This document shows positions 51,765 through 60,845 of a DNA stretch of 64,000 bases, piece by piece. Positions within the stretch are counted from its first letter, which is position 1. Each line of letters begins with the position of its first letter. Below the pieces are notes generated by a model. The model searched no databases, was not told where the DNA came from, and saw nothing but the letters and a program-made list of their open reading frames with translations. The stretch comes from Nocardia flavorosea NBRC 108225 (GTDB taxonomy: Bacteria; Actinomycetota; Actinomycetes; Mycobacteriales; Mycobacteriaceae): NCBI RefSeq assembly GCF_001613385.1, contig NZ_BDCG01000017.1, positions 62,001 through 126,000 on the forward strand. Reading direction: 5' to 3'. A program made the translations under genes and the position numbers.

Positions 51765-52106
51765 ATGATCCGCCGGTGCGTGGCGTGTCGTAGGTTGTTC
51801 GCGCCGTCGGTGGTGCGCTGTTCGTCGTGTTCGTCCGAGGATGTCGAACGCGTGGCGGCGGCCGGCACCGGATCCATCGTGTGCTGGCGGGTCGTGGAAT
51901 ATGCCGCAAACGCACTGGTAGATCCCGTACCGGCGATAATCGCCATCGTCGAACTGGACGAAGGTCCATGGGTGTACACCACGGTCGAGGGCGAAATACC
52001 GCAGACCGGGGACCAGCCGGTACGGGTGCGCTTCCAGGCACCGCCGTGCGGCAACCGGTTCCCGATATTCGCGGTACTACCGGACCGGGCCGTCTGTACG
52101 GCATAA
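51765..52106 (+). CDS. DUF35-like OB-fold protein with zinc ribbon (orphan)
   Basis: A 113-residue protein starting MIRRCVACRRLFAPSVVRCS: two CxxC pairs form a rubredoxin-like ribbon (CVAC, CSSC), followed by AGTGSIVCWRVVEYA, PAIIAIVELDEGPWVYTTVE and VRVRFQAPPCGNRFPIFAV, the OB-fold of the DUF35 family. Unlike the DUF35 at 37224, no thiolase gene lies next to it. ATG 51765 is chosen because the zinc ribbon begins there; the same frame is open to 51480. Confidence 0.75.
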   Translation: MIRRCVACRRLFAPSVVRCSSCSSEDVERVAAAGTGSIVCWRVVEYAANALVDPVPAIIAIVELDEGPWVYTTVEGEIPQTGDQPVRVRFQAPPCGNRFPIFAVLPDRAVCTA

Positions 52107-52264
52107 CCGGCCGGGCGGTCCATAACGAGGTCGTATCTGACCGGGCACCTACCGGTTTCCGCATCTCGCCGCCGAGCCCACTCGGGGATACAGTTGACGG
52201 TGGCGAGAGGTGAGCGCATGACGACCGGTGCCCACACACATATCCGGCGGGTCGTTTTCCGGCC

Positions 52265-53564
52265 ATGACCGCCGGGGATCCGCTGCGAACGCGTCGTGAG
52301 TCGACGACATCGGTCGCCGCGGAACTGGACGCGGCCGGTTTCACGGCAGCCACCGAAATCGGGCGCGGCGGATTCGGGGTCGTCTACCGCTGCACCCAGC
52401 AGGCGCTGGATCGCACGGTGGCGGTCAAACTCCTCACCGGCGAAACCGACGAGGACAACCGGGCCCGGTTCGTGCGCGAACAGCGCGCTATGGGCCGCCT
52501 CACCGGGCACCCCAATATCGTCCCCGTGCTGGAGGCCGGGGTCACCGACGGCGGGCGCCTGTACCTTGTGACGCCCTATTACCCGTCGGGTTCGCTCGAG
52601 CACCGGATCCGCCGCCACGGGCCGTTGCCGGCGGCCGACGCACTGCAACTCGGAGTGAAGATCGCGGGCGCACTCGAGAGCGCGCACCGGCTGGGGGGTC
52701 GTGCACCGGGACGTGAAACCCGGGAACATCCTGCTCACCGACTACGGGGAGCCGGCGCTGACCGATTTCGGTATCGCCCATATCTCCGGCGGTTTCCGGA
52801 CCGCCGAGGGCACCGTGACCGGGTCCCCGGCATACACCGCACCGGAAGTCCTGGAGGGTGATACCCCGACACCGGCCGCCGACGTCTACGGCCTGGGTGC
52901 GACGCTGTTCAGCGCGCTCACCGGCCATGCGGCATTCGAACGCGGGACCGGCGAGAAGATCGTGACCCAGTTCCTGCGCATCACCAGTCAAGCGCTGCCC
53001 GATCTTCGAGAGAACGGGATACCCGGCGATATCATCGACCTCGTGGAAGCGGCGATGAGCCGGGATCCCCGGGCGCGCCCGTCCGCGGCTGCGTTCGGGG
53101 AGGACGCGCGGCGCGTGCAGCGGCGCGACGCCGAACGGGCCGCCGTACTACTGGGCGCCGCGCACGGACTGGCTCCGGCGGGAAGCCAGGTGACGACGGT
53201 ATACGGCAATATGGCCCGCTACCACGAGGAGTGCGAGGAGCAGGCGCGTCACACACTGGGCGATCGCGGTTACGATGCCGCCCGGCGCCGGGGTCTGGCG
53301 ATGAATATGGACGCCGCCGTCGCCTACACGCTCGGAGCGCCGGCGACCGAGGCCCCTACCGGGTCCGCGGCGGTTACGCTGACCAAACGTGAGCGCCAGG
53401 TCGCCGATCTGGTGGCCCAGGGGCTCAGCAACAAGCAGATCGCGGCGAAACTGGTGATCTCCCAGCGCACCGCCCAGAGCCATGTGGAGCATATCCTGAC
53501 CAAACTCGGTTTCAGCTCCCGCGCCCAGATCGCCGCCTGGATCACCGAGAACGCCCGCGACTGA
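52265..53564 (+). pseudogene. Ser/Thr protein kinase fused to LuxR-type HTH, +1 frameshift in a G6 run
   Basis: Kinase motifs are all present: glycine loop IGRGGFGVVY (32-41), Lys55 in VAVKLL, catalytic loop HRDVKPGNIL, DFGIAH, and APEVL. The C-terminus is a LuxR DNA-binding domain (LTKRERQVADLVAQGLSNKQ; HVEHILTKLG). The first part runs 52265 to the six-G tract at 52693-52698; the rest is in the +1 frame, and with five Gs the junction would read SAHRLGVVHRDVKPGN, a normal kinase. The restored protein has 432 residues. Kinase-LuxR proteins are signalling regulators in actinobacteria. Because the change is in a homopolymer, it may be slippage (switchable) or a sequencing error. Confidence 0.85.
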
Positions 53565-53792
53565 GCGCCGCTGCGCGACGGCCTCACCGCCGTCCCGAAT
53601 TCCCGAGCCCGGAGGTGCTGCCACCGCGGCAATCCACCAACGGACCCGGCCCGCCGCTGATACGCGGCCGACCTCGCGAACCTTTACGAAGGAAAATTCA
53701 CGGGCGGAAAAGCCGTGCGCGCGAGATGATTCATGCCGTGAACAAGTACGAGATCGAAAGCCTGCCAGACATTCCCACCGACCGGAGCAACG

Positions 53793-53954
53793 ATGCCTGT
53801 CCCTGACCATCCCGAACGTCCCGACCTCACCGGCTGGCGGCGGCGCCAGCAACTCCGCCGATCCAGTGCCGCACAACCCATCCCCTCAGGGAAGAGCTAC
53901 CGGCGTAAGCCCAAACATGCCCGCGACCAGAGAATCCGCGACGCGCACCGGTGA
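53793..53954 (+). CDS. Small, strongly basic protein (53 aa)
   Basis: ATG 53793 with GGAG five bases upstream; the frame reads MPVPDHPERPDLTGWRRRQQ, then GKSYRRKPKHARDQRIRDAHR. About one third of residues are Arg, Lys or His. Too short for most gene finders. No known family; a nucleic-acid-binding or nonfunctional peptide are both possible. Confidence 0.45.
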   Translation: MPVPDHPERPDLTGWRRRQQLRRSSAAQPIPSGKSYRRKPKHARDQRIRDAHR

Positions 53955-54202
53955 ATTCGCGGCGACCCGATGATTCGCCGGATCGTCACTGCCGCCGGCT
54001 CATCCCCGCACCGCCCCGCGCCGCCATCACCGGGCTACTGCTCGGCCGCGTTCGCGACAGCCATTGTTCGCGATCTGCGCGTATCGGCTGCCCGGCCGTG
54101 TTTCGGTCCCTTGGCACTTGCACAGCCTGGCACGCTCCGATTTGCCGATTCGCTCGGCGTCCGCTGTGATCGGTGCACGTGAGCGGAAACAGGATCGTTT
54201 CG

Positions 54203-55822
54203 ATGGCCACCGGCCGCGGCGCGCTGGGACGGCGGGGGGTGTTGCAGGCAGGGGCCATCGCCGCCGCGGGCGTTCTGGCCGCGCCCCACGCCCAGGCCGC
54301 TGCGCCGGTGTTCTGTCACGGTGTCGCCTCGGGCGATCCGCTTCCCGACGGAGTCATCCTGTGGACCCGGGTGACCGTAGACCCGGGCGCGGTGCCCGGA
54401 TCGGGTGCCGGCGCCCCGGCCGGTGTGCGTTGGGAGGTGGCCGCCGACGAGGGATTCACCGAGATCGTGGCATCGGGTACCACGACCGCCACCGCCGACA
54501 GCGACCACACGGTGAAAGTCGACGTACGGGGTCTCGCTCCCGCGCGGTACTACTGGTACCGGTTCAGGGCGCTCGGCGAAGTATCGGCCGTGGGCCGCAC
54601 CCGGACTGCGCCGGCCGTCGCGGCCACTCCTCCGCGACTGCGCTTCGGTGTGGTGTCGTGCTCGAACTGGGAAGCCGGATATTTCGCCGCCTACCGGCAT
54701 CTTGCCGACCGCGATGATCTCGACGGCGTCGTTCATCTCGGCGATTACCTCTACGAGTATGCGGCGGGGGCGTACGGTGGCCGTTCCGGGTCCGTCCGGC
54801 GGCACGACCCGGTGCACGAGATCGTCTCGCTCGCCGATTACCGGGTCCGTCACGGTCAGTACAAGACCGATACCGATCTCATGGCGTTGCACGCCCGGGT
54901 ACCGTTCATCTGTACGTGGGACGACCACGAATCGGCCGATAATTCCTGGTCCGGCGGCGCCGGGAATCACGACCCCGCCACCGAGGGCGACTGGCCCGCG
55001 CGCCGGGCCGCCTCTGTGCGTGCCTACCTGGAATGGATGCCGGTGCGGGCCGAGGGCACGGCCGCGGCGCCCCGGATCTACCGGCGGTTGCGGTTCGGCA
55101 CTCTGGCCGAGCTGTCCATGCTGGATTTACGCAGCTACCGCGATGCTGCGCCGCATCTCGGCTCTCCGGACAGTGACGACCCGGCCCGCTCTCTCACGGG
55201 ATCGGCGCAGATGGATTGGCTCACGGCCGGGCTGGTATCGGGTTCGGCGCGCTGGCAGCTGGTGGGCAACTCGGTGATGATCTCGCCGCTGGCGTTCCCG
55301 CCGATGGATCCGACGACGACGGCCGCGGTGACCGAGGTCCTCGGGATCCCACGGGAGGGTCTGGCGCCCAACACCGATCAGTGGGACGGGTACACGGCCG
55401 ACCGGCGGCGGCTGCTGACGGCCCTCGCCGACCGAAAGGCGACGAATATCGTCTATCTCACCGGTGATATCCACAGCTCATGGGCTTCGGACGTGCCACT
55501 CGACGCAGCGGCCTATCCGAACGGTCCCACCGCGGGGGCGGAGTTCGTCGTTCCGTCGGTGACCTCTCTCGCGATAGGTGATCTACTGCCCGGCCCGCCG
55601 CGCACGGGGACAGTGGCGCTGGAGAACTCCCTCCGGACGCTCAACCGTCATATCCGCTACACCGAGCTCGATTCGCACGGTTACGGGGTGGTCGATATCG
55701 CCGCCGAGCGGGTGCGCATGGAGTGGTTCTATACCGCGGATGTCACCGACCCGGGCACCGGAGTCGCTCTCGGCGCGTCCTGGGTTCTGCCCCATGGTGG
55801 CCGGCTCCGGCCCGGAGCCTGA
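54203..55822 (+). CDS. phoD: Tat-exported PhoD-type alkaline phosphatase
   Basis: A 539-residue phosphodiesterase/phosphatase of the PhoD family. The Tat signal GRRGVLQAGAIAAAGVLA with a cut after HAQA is at residues about 8-33. The N-terminal Fn3-like domain contains GVASGDPLPDGVILWTRV; the metal site is formed by FGVVSCSNWEAGYF, VVHLGDYLYEY, FICTWDDHESADN and YLTGDIHSSWASD. PhoD releases phosphate from organic esters outside the cell with Ca2+ and Fe3+. ATG 54203 is favoured by the AGGA eight bases before and the family N-terminus; a GTG at 54179 is alternative. Confidence 0.92.
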   Translation: MATGRGALGRRGVLQAGAIAAAGVLAAPHAQAAAPVFCHGVASGDPLPDGVILWTRVTVDPGAVPGSGAGAPAGVRWEVAADEGFTEIVASGTTTATADSDHTVKVDVRGLAPARYYWYRFRALGEVSAVGRTRTAPAVAATPPRLRFGVVSCSNWEAGYFAAYRHLADRDDLDGVVHLGDYLYEYAAGAYGGRSGSVRRHDPVHEIVSLADYRVRHGQYKTDTDLMALHARVPFICTWDDHESADNSWSGGAGNHDPATEGDWPARRAASVRAYLEWMPVRAEGTAAAPRIYRRLRFGTLAELSMLDLRSYRDAAPHLGSPDSDDPARSLTGSAQMDWLTAGLVSGSARWQLVGNSVMISPLAFPPMDPTTTAAVTEVLGIPREGLAPNTDQWDGYTADRRRLLTALADRKATNIVYLTGDIHSSWASDVPLDAAAYPNGPTAGAEFVVPSVTSLAIGDLLPGPPRTGTVALENSLRTLNRHIRYTELDSHGYGVVDIAAERVRMEWFYTADVTDPGTGVALGASWVLPHGGRLRPGA

Positions 55823-55892
55823 GGCCACGCACTCGCCGATCCGACCCGGCCGGGCAATTCTCGACGAACTGGCCGGCCGCGACAGGTAGACG

Positions 55893-56079
55893 TTGTTCGA
55901 ACTGTGCGGGCGACTGACCATGATGCACGGCCTGTCGTCCACCCGGCAGGCGATCTCCCAGCATCCGGACCAACTGGCTGCCGCGGGCCCGGTTCGCACG
56001 CATCGCGACGGGCGGCACAAATTTCTTTATCCCGACCGCGCGCCCCCGTGGGTCTCACCGACCGCTGGCTGGAGGAATA
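55893..56079 (+). pseudogene. ArsR-type regulator remnant
   Basis: The frame reads LFELCGRLTMMHGLSSTRQA, ISQHPDQLAAAGPVRTHRDG and RHKFLYPDRAP, the winged-helix of ArsR-like regulators; a shift near 56045 then gives LTDRWLEE and a stop at the usual end. A stop at 55887-55889 cuts off the N-terminus. The last codon overlaps the start of the VOC remnant. Confidence 0.65.
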
Positions 56080-56340
56080 GTGTTGCGGATCGGTATCACC
56101 AGCATCTACATCGACGATCAGGCACAAGCCCTGCGGGTGGTTCTACGAGCGAACGCCCCGGGATGTACTCGTTGTTCCTGTCTCCCGCTGTGGACTCCGA
56201 GTGGGCCGGGCTATCACCGGAAGTGCCTGCACCGAGGCGGCTTTGCCGCGGCGTCGGTCGGCCGTGTGGCGAACCTGTCCCGCGGCGACCCGACCGCATC
56301 CCCCACGCCCGCGGCCCGGCGCGCCGCCCGCTGGAGCGGG
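56080..56340 (+). pseudogene. VOC/glyoxalase-family protein remnant
   Basis: GTG 56080 starts MLRIGITSIYIDDQAQALR, the invariant first strand of VOC proteins paired with ArsR regulators. After that the frame is lost (WFYERTPRDVLVVP continues in another) and no further family sequence is clear before the convergent SDR gene. With the ArsR remnant this is the scar of a two-gene operon. Confidence 0.65.
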
Positions 56341-56347
56341 CCGGCGA

Positions 56348-57121
56348 TCAGGCCGTGTATCCCCCGTCGACGTCCAACGTCTGACCGGAGATGAAGTCCG
56401 CCCGATCCGAGGCGAGGAAGGCGACCGCTTCGGCGATATCGTCCGCATTGCCGAAGCGGCGCAGCGGAATATTGCCCCTGGCGATCTCGAGGGCCGATTC
56501 CTCGAGATCGCCGGACCCGATCAAACGTTCGGCCATTCCATCGGTGAGCATGCCGGGGCCCACACAATTGACCCGCACGCCGTAACGCCCCTCCTCAACG
56601 GCCAATCCCCGGGCCACCGCCTCGACCGCACCTTTCGTCCCGGCCGACAGCCCGTCGCGGACCGGGTACCGCCGGGTGGCGGCAGTCGTCACGGCGACCA
56701 CGGCACCACGAGATTCCCGTAGTAGCGGAAGCGTGGCGTGCATCAGATTGAAGAATGCCGCGGAATCGCCGAGGAGCTGGTCGCGGTATTGCTGCGGCGA
56801 GACCCTGCTCAGGTGGACCATCGGGACATGGGGGCCGGCGGCGTATACCACCGTGTGCAGGCCACCGAAATGTTCGCGGAACTGTGCGACGCTCTCGGTT
56901 ACCGCGTCCGGATCCGCCAGATCCAGTGGCCATGCCCGGCCCGAGCGCCCGAGTCCCACCACGTCTTCGGTCAGCGTGTCGGCCTTCGCCCGGTTCACCC
57001 GGTAGGTGAAACCGATATCGCTGCCTCGCCGGGCCAGCAACCGCACCACCGCGGCACCGATTCCACCGGTCCCGCCGGCTACCAGCGCGGCCCCGGGGCG
57101 CCCGGAAAACTCGTCCACCAT
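56348..57121 (-). CDS. SDR family protein lacking the catalytic tyrosine
   Basis: A 257-residue SDR: ALVAGGTGGIGAAVVRLLAR is the cofactor motif, YAAGPH replaces NNAG, and SGQTLDVDGGY ends the fold. Where YxxxK is expected the sequence is GLSAGTKGAVEAVARG; the Lys is present but no Tyr is four residues before it. It may bind cofactor without normal reduction, or use another residue. ATG 57121 has AAGG five bases before; a palindrome lies just upstream. Confidence 0.85.
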   Translation of the reverse strand: MVDEFSGRPGAALVAGGTGGIGAAVVRLLARRGSDIGFTYRVNRAKADTLTEDVVGLGRSGRAWPLDLADPDAVTESVAQFREHFGGLHTVVYAAGPHVPMVHLSRVSPQQYRDQLLGDSAAFFNLMHATLPLLRESRGAVVAVTTAATRRYPVRDGLSAGTKGAVEAVARGLAVEEGRYGVRVNCVGPGMLTDGMAERLIGSGDLEESALEIARGNIPLRRFGNADDIAEAVAFLASDRADFISGQTLDVDGGYTA

Positions 57122-57138
57122 CACGCCTTCAACCAACC

Positions 57139-57150
57139 AAGCAATTGCTT
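57139..57150. promoter_or_regulatory. Palindromic operator AAGCAATTGCTT
   Basis: A perfect 12-bp palindrome in the short, AT-rich sequence before the SDR at 57121, followed by GCTTAAGC. The arrangement is common for TetR or MarR sites, but no regulator gene is adjacent. Confidence 0.55.
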
Positions 57151-57353
57151 GCTTAAGCCTAGCAGTACATCGTCCACCCCCTGATCACTGCCACCGATTC
57201 GGGACCGGTCCCGAACCTCGGAAACACAGGCCCGCACCGGCCGCCCTCCCGAGGGGCCGCAACGACAGGTTCGCGTTGGCGCCACACGAACGCGGCGACC
57301 TGCGCGCCCGCCCACTATGGCCTGCTGTTTTCCGGGCAACAGGGTGTTAGTGT

Positions 57354-57365
57354 GAACATATGTTC
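57354..57365. promoter_or_regulatory. Probable LexA (SOS) box overlapping the dinB start
   Basis: GAAC-ATAT-GTTC followed by GA matches the actinobacterial SOS box CGAACN4GTTCG in nine of ten fixed positions. The ATG of dinB is the central part of the site, so a bound LexA would cover the start codon and a leaderless transcript is likely. Confidence 0.72.
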
Positions 57366-58631
57366 GAATCCGATGGCGGCCTCCGGGGACGTGGGCGCAC
57401 ACACCACTCCCCCGGACCCGGCCCGCGGGCTCGGATCGCCGCGCGACCGCAGGCGTCGATCCTGCACGCCGATCTGGATTCGTTCTACGCCTCGGTCGAA
57501 CAGCGGGATCAGCCGCATCTGCGCGGTAAACCCGTTTTGGTCGGCGGCGGGGTCGTACTGGCCGCCAGTTACGAGGCCAAGGCACGAGGGGTCCGGACTC
57601 CGATGAATATCGGGCGGGCGCTGCAGTTGTGTCCGGAGGCGATCGTGGTGCCGCCGCGGACGTCCGAATACGCGCAGGCCAGCAAGGAGGTGTTCGCGAT
57701 CTTCTTCGATACCACTCCTGTCGTGGAGGGGATCTCCATCGACGAGGCCTTCCTCGATGTCGCGGGCTTGCGCCGGGTCGCCGGAGAGCCGCGCACCATC
57801 GCACGGGAACTGCGTGCGCGGGTGCGGCGCGAAGTCGGTCTGCCCATTTCGGTGGGGATCGCGGGCACCAAATTCCTGGCCAAGGTCGCCAGTGCGGCAT
57901 CGAAACCGGATGGATTACTGCTGGTCGAGCACGGCGGCGAGCTCGAGTTCCTGCATCCACTTCCGGTACAGCGACTCTGGGGCGTGGGACCGGTGACTGC
58001 CGAAGCGTTGCGCGTGCACGGGATCGAACGGATCGGGCAGCTGGCCGAACTCGGCGAACAGGGGCTGCGGCCGATCGTCGGCCGGGCAGCGGCCCGGCAT
58101 CTGCACGCCCTGGCCTGGGCGCGCGACCCACGCCGGGTGGAAACCGGGCGACGGCGCCGGTCGATCGGCGCTCAGCGCGCGCTCGGGCGCCGGGCGCGGA
58201 CCCCGGACGAAATCGAGGCGTATCTGCACGGTCTCACCGATCGCCTGGGCCGGCGGCTCCGGAACGCGGACCGGGTCTGCCGGACGGTGGTGCTGCGTCT
58301 GCGTTTCGACGATTTCACCCGCGCCACCCGTTCGCATACCCTGCCCGACTCGACCGATCACACCGAAACGATCCTGCGCACGGCTCTCGGCCTGCTGACT
58401 GCCGCCATGCCCCTGATCCACGAACGCGGGCTCACCCTCATCGGGTTGGCGCTGACCAACCTGGAAGACGCGGACCCCCGCCAGCTCACGCTGCCGTTCG
58501 AGCACGGACCCGGCCCGGAATTGGATACGACACTCGACGAGGTCCGGACCCGGTTCGGGTCGAGCGCCGTGACCCGCGCCGCGCTCCTCGGCCGGGGTGA
58601 AGGACTTTCGGTTCCGCTACTGCCCGATTGA
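57360..58631 (+). CDS. dinB: DNA polymerase IV (DinB), Y-family
   Basis: A 423-residue translesion polymerase. SILHADLDSFYASVEQRDQP contains the first catalytic Asp and the steric-gate Phe/Tyr, SYEAKARGVRTPM is the finger loop, ISIDEAFLDVAG holds the other catalytic Asp-Glu, and LPISVGIAGTKFLAKVASAA the palm end; the little-finger domain follows. The C-terminal sequence QLTLPFE resembles a beta-clamp-binding motif (QxxLxLF). The first 30 residues are Gly/Arg-rich. The SOS box at the start points to induction by DNA damage. Confidence 0.93.
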   Translation: MFESDGGLRGRGRTHHSPGPGPRARIAARPQASILHADLDSFYASVEQRDQPHLRGKPVLVGGGVVLAASYEAKARGVRTPMNIGRALQLCPEAIVVPPRTSEYAQASKEVFAIFFDTTPVVEGISIDEAFLDVAGLRRVAGEPRTIARELRARVRREVGLPISVGIAGTKFLAKVASAASKPDGLLLVEHGGELEFLHPLPVQRLWGVGPVTAEALRVHGIERIGQLAELGEQGLRPIVGRAAARHLHALAWARDPRRVETGRRRRSIGAQRALGRRARTPDEIEAYLHGLTDRLGRRLRNADRVCRTVVLRLRFDDFTRATRSHTLPDSTDHTETILRTALGLLTAAMPLIHERGLTLIGLALTNLEDADPRQLTLPFEHGPGPELDTTLDEVRTRFGSSAVTRAALLGRGEGLSVPLLPD

Positions 58632-58748
58632 TCGAGTCTCCCGCCTCCGTGCGCATCACCGGCACCACGAACTGAACAATCGACCAACCGCATCTGGACG
58701 AACGTTCAACAGTGTGGTTCGCTGCCACACGACAGGAAAGGAACCGCG

Positions 58749-60845
58749 ATGGCAGCGACACCCGAACCCCGCACCGCCACCGGCCCGTCCGGCGATCGGC
58801 CCGCGGCACTTCCGCGCCGGACCGTGCTGGCAGGTGCCGCAGCGGGAACCTTCGCCCTCGGCTCGGTCACCACGTTCGGTTCCGCTACCCCTGCGACAGC
58901 CGCGCCCGGATCCGGCGAATACCTGATCGGGATGGGGATTTCCGATATCACCGGGCCGGCGGCCGAATGCGGCATGATGGGGTACTCCCAGCAGGACCAG
59001 ACCACCGCCGGAATTCATCTGCGGCCCCGCGCCCGCGCGTTCGTCATCGCCGCCGGCACCGAGCGGGTGGTGTTCGCGGTCGCGGAGAACGCGATGATCT
59101 TCCAGTCGGTGCACCGGGGCGTGCTCACCGAACTGGCGCGGCGGTTCGGCGATCTCTACACCGAGCGCAATGTCCTGCTCACCTCCACGCATTCGCATGC
59201 CGTCTGCGGTGGCGCGGCCCACGATTACGCCTACAATCTGTCGATTCTGGGATTCCAGCAGCAGGTCTACGATGCCGAGGTCGGCGGGCTGGTCGAGGCC
59301 ATCGCCGCGGCGCATGCCGATCTGGTGCCCGGCACTCTGGCGCTGGGTCGCTCCGAACTCCACGATGCGAGCGTCAACCGGTCCCGGGTCGCCTTCGACC
59401 GCAACCCCGCCGCGGACAAGGAGCACTTCCCGTCTGCCATCGATCCGGCCGTCACTGCGCTGTCGATCGAGCGGGGCGGCCGACCGGCGGGCGCGATCAC
59501 CTGGTTCGCCACCCACAACACGTCGATGACGAACAAGAACCGGCTGATCAGCTCGGACAACAAGGGTTATGCGGCCTTCGCCTGCGAACACACCGACCAT
59601 GGTGTCCGCTACCTCGACGAGGGACCACCGGATTTCGTCGCCGCCTTCGCGCAGACCAATGCCGGTGACATGTCGCCGAACCTGAACCTGCAACCGGGTT
59701 CGGGGCCCACCGACAACGAATTCGACAACACCCGGATCATCGGCGAACGGCAGTACAGCGCCTCCCGCGCGGCGCTGGCCGCGGCACGTCCGCTGGCAGG
59801 CCCGGTGGGGTCGGTGTTCTGCTATATCGATCTCGCCGATATCGCCGTGGACGGCCGGTTCACCCCGGACGGCGTGGCCCGCCATACGGCACCCGCCGCT
59901 GCCGGGGTCTCCCTGCTGGCAGGCAGTATCGAGGACGGACCGGGCCTACCCGGCGCGCCGATTCCCGAGGGTGTGCGCAATCCGTTCATCGACACACTGG
60001 GCGATCCGCACACGCCCGCGCCCGGCTGGCTCGCCGATGCCCAGGCCCCCAAGGCGATCGCGGTGCCGTTCAGCCTGCTACCACCGGCTTCTTGGGTGCC
60101 GAATATCGTGCCGATTCAGATCGTGCGGATCGGTGAGTTGTACCTGGCGGCGGCCGGTGGCGAGTTCACCATCGTGGCAGGCCTGCGGGTGCGCCGGGCC
60201 GTGGCGGCGGCACTCGGGGTGGATATTGCCCAGGTCCTGCTGCAGGGCTATGCGAACGCCTACCACGAATACGTCACGACCCCGGAGGAGTACGACGTCC
60301 AGCAGTACGAGGGCGCGTCCACGCTGTTCGGTCGGTATACGCTGCCCGCCTACCAGCAGGAATTCACCCGCCTCGCCACGGCGCTGGCCGCGGGCACGAC
60401 CGTCGCGCGCGGACCCGCCCCGCGCGATATCTCGCATCTGCAGCCGAATTTCGTGCCCGCGCCGGGCCCCGATACCGCCCCGCCGGGATCCGATTTCGGC
60501 GCGGTGCTCACCCAGCCGGCACCCTCCTACACTGCGGGCACCCGCGCGATCGTGGAGTTCGTGTCCGCCCATCCCAAGCACAACCCGCGCCGCAACGGCA
60601 CCTTCCTCGAGGTCCAGCGATCGGTCGGCGGCCGCTGGACCCGGATCGCCAACGAAGGTGAATGGAATGTGCGCTTCTACTGGAGCAAACGCCCACCGGC
60701 GACCTCCCTCGCCACCTTCACCTGGGATATCCCCGCCGGCGCGCCGGCCGGGCGGTATCGATTCGTCCATTGGGCCGACCGCCTGTCACCCGGCGGAACC
60801 CTGCACCCGATCACCGGCACCAGCAACGAATTCGATATCCGCTGA
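58749..60845 (+). CDS. Tat-exported neutral/alkaline ceramidase
   Basis: A 698-residue amidase that would cut the N-acyl bond of ceramide. The Tat signal is LPRRTVLAGAAAGTFALG, with a cut near ATAAP. The Zn2+/nucleophile domain shows LIGMGISDITGPAAECGMMG, STHSHAVCGG, HNTSMTNKN and the active serine region FAQTNAGDMSPNLN; an Ig-like C-terminal domain ends in GTSNEFDIR. AAAGGA precedes ATG 58749. Ceramide is not a normal bacterial lipid, so the target is likely a host or environmental sphingolipid. Confidence 0.93.
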   Translation: MAATPEPRTATGPSGDRPAALPRRTVLAGAAAGTFALGSVTTFGSATPATAAPGSGEYLIGMGISDITGPAAECGMMGYSQQDQTTAGIHLRPRARAFVIAAGTERVVFAVAENAMIFQSVHRGVLTELARRFGDLYTERNVLLTSTHSHAVCGGAAHDYAYNLSILGFQQQVYDAEVGGLVEAIAAAHADLVPGTLALGRSELHDASVNRSRVAFDRNPAADKEHFPSAIDPAVTALSIERGGRPAGAITWFATHNTSMTNKNRLISSDNKGYAAFACEHTDHGVRYLDEGPPDFVAAFAQTNAGDMSPNLNLQPGSGPTDNEFDNTRIIGERQYSASRAALAAARPLAGPVGSVFCYIDLADIAVDGRFTPDGVARHTAPAAAGVSLLAGSIEDGPGLPGAPIPEGVRNPFIDTLGDPHTPAPGWLADAQAPKAIAVPFSLLPPASWVPNIVPIQIVRIGELYLAAAGGEFTIVAGLRVRRAVAAALGVDIAQVLLQGYANAYHEYVTTPEEYDVQQYEGASTLFGRYTLPAYQQEFTRLATALAAGTTVARGPAPRDISHLQPNFVPAPGPDTAPPGSDFGAVLTQPAPSYTAGTRAIVEFVSAHPKHNPRRNGTFLEVQRSVGGRWTRIANEGEWNVRFYWSKRPPATSLATFTWDIPAGAPAGRYRFVHWADRLSPGGTLHPITGTSNEFDIR

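Noticed and set aside
57139..57150. KstR-type steroid operator
   Set aside because: I looked for AACnnGTT-centred KstR motifs at promoters in the window; neither this palindrome nor the TACNGTA sites fit that consensus.
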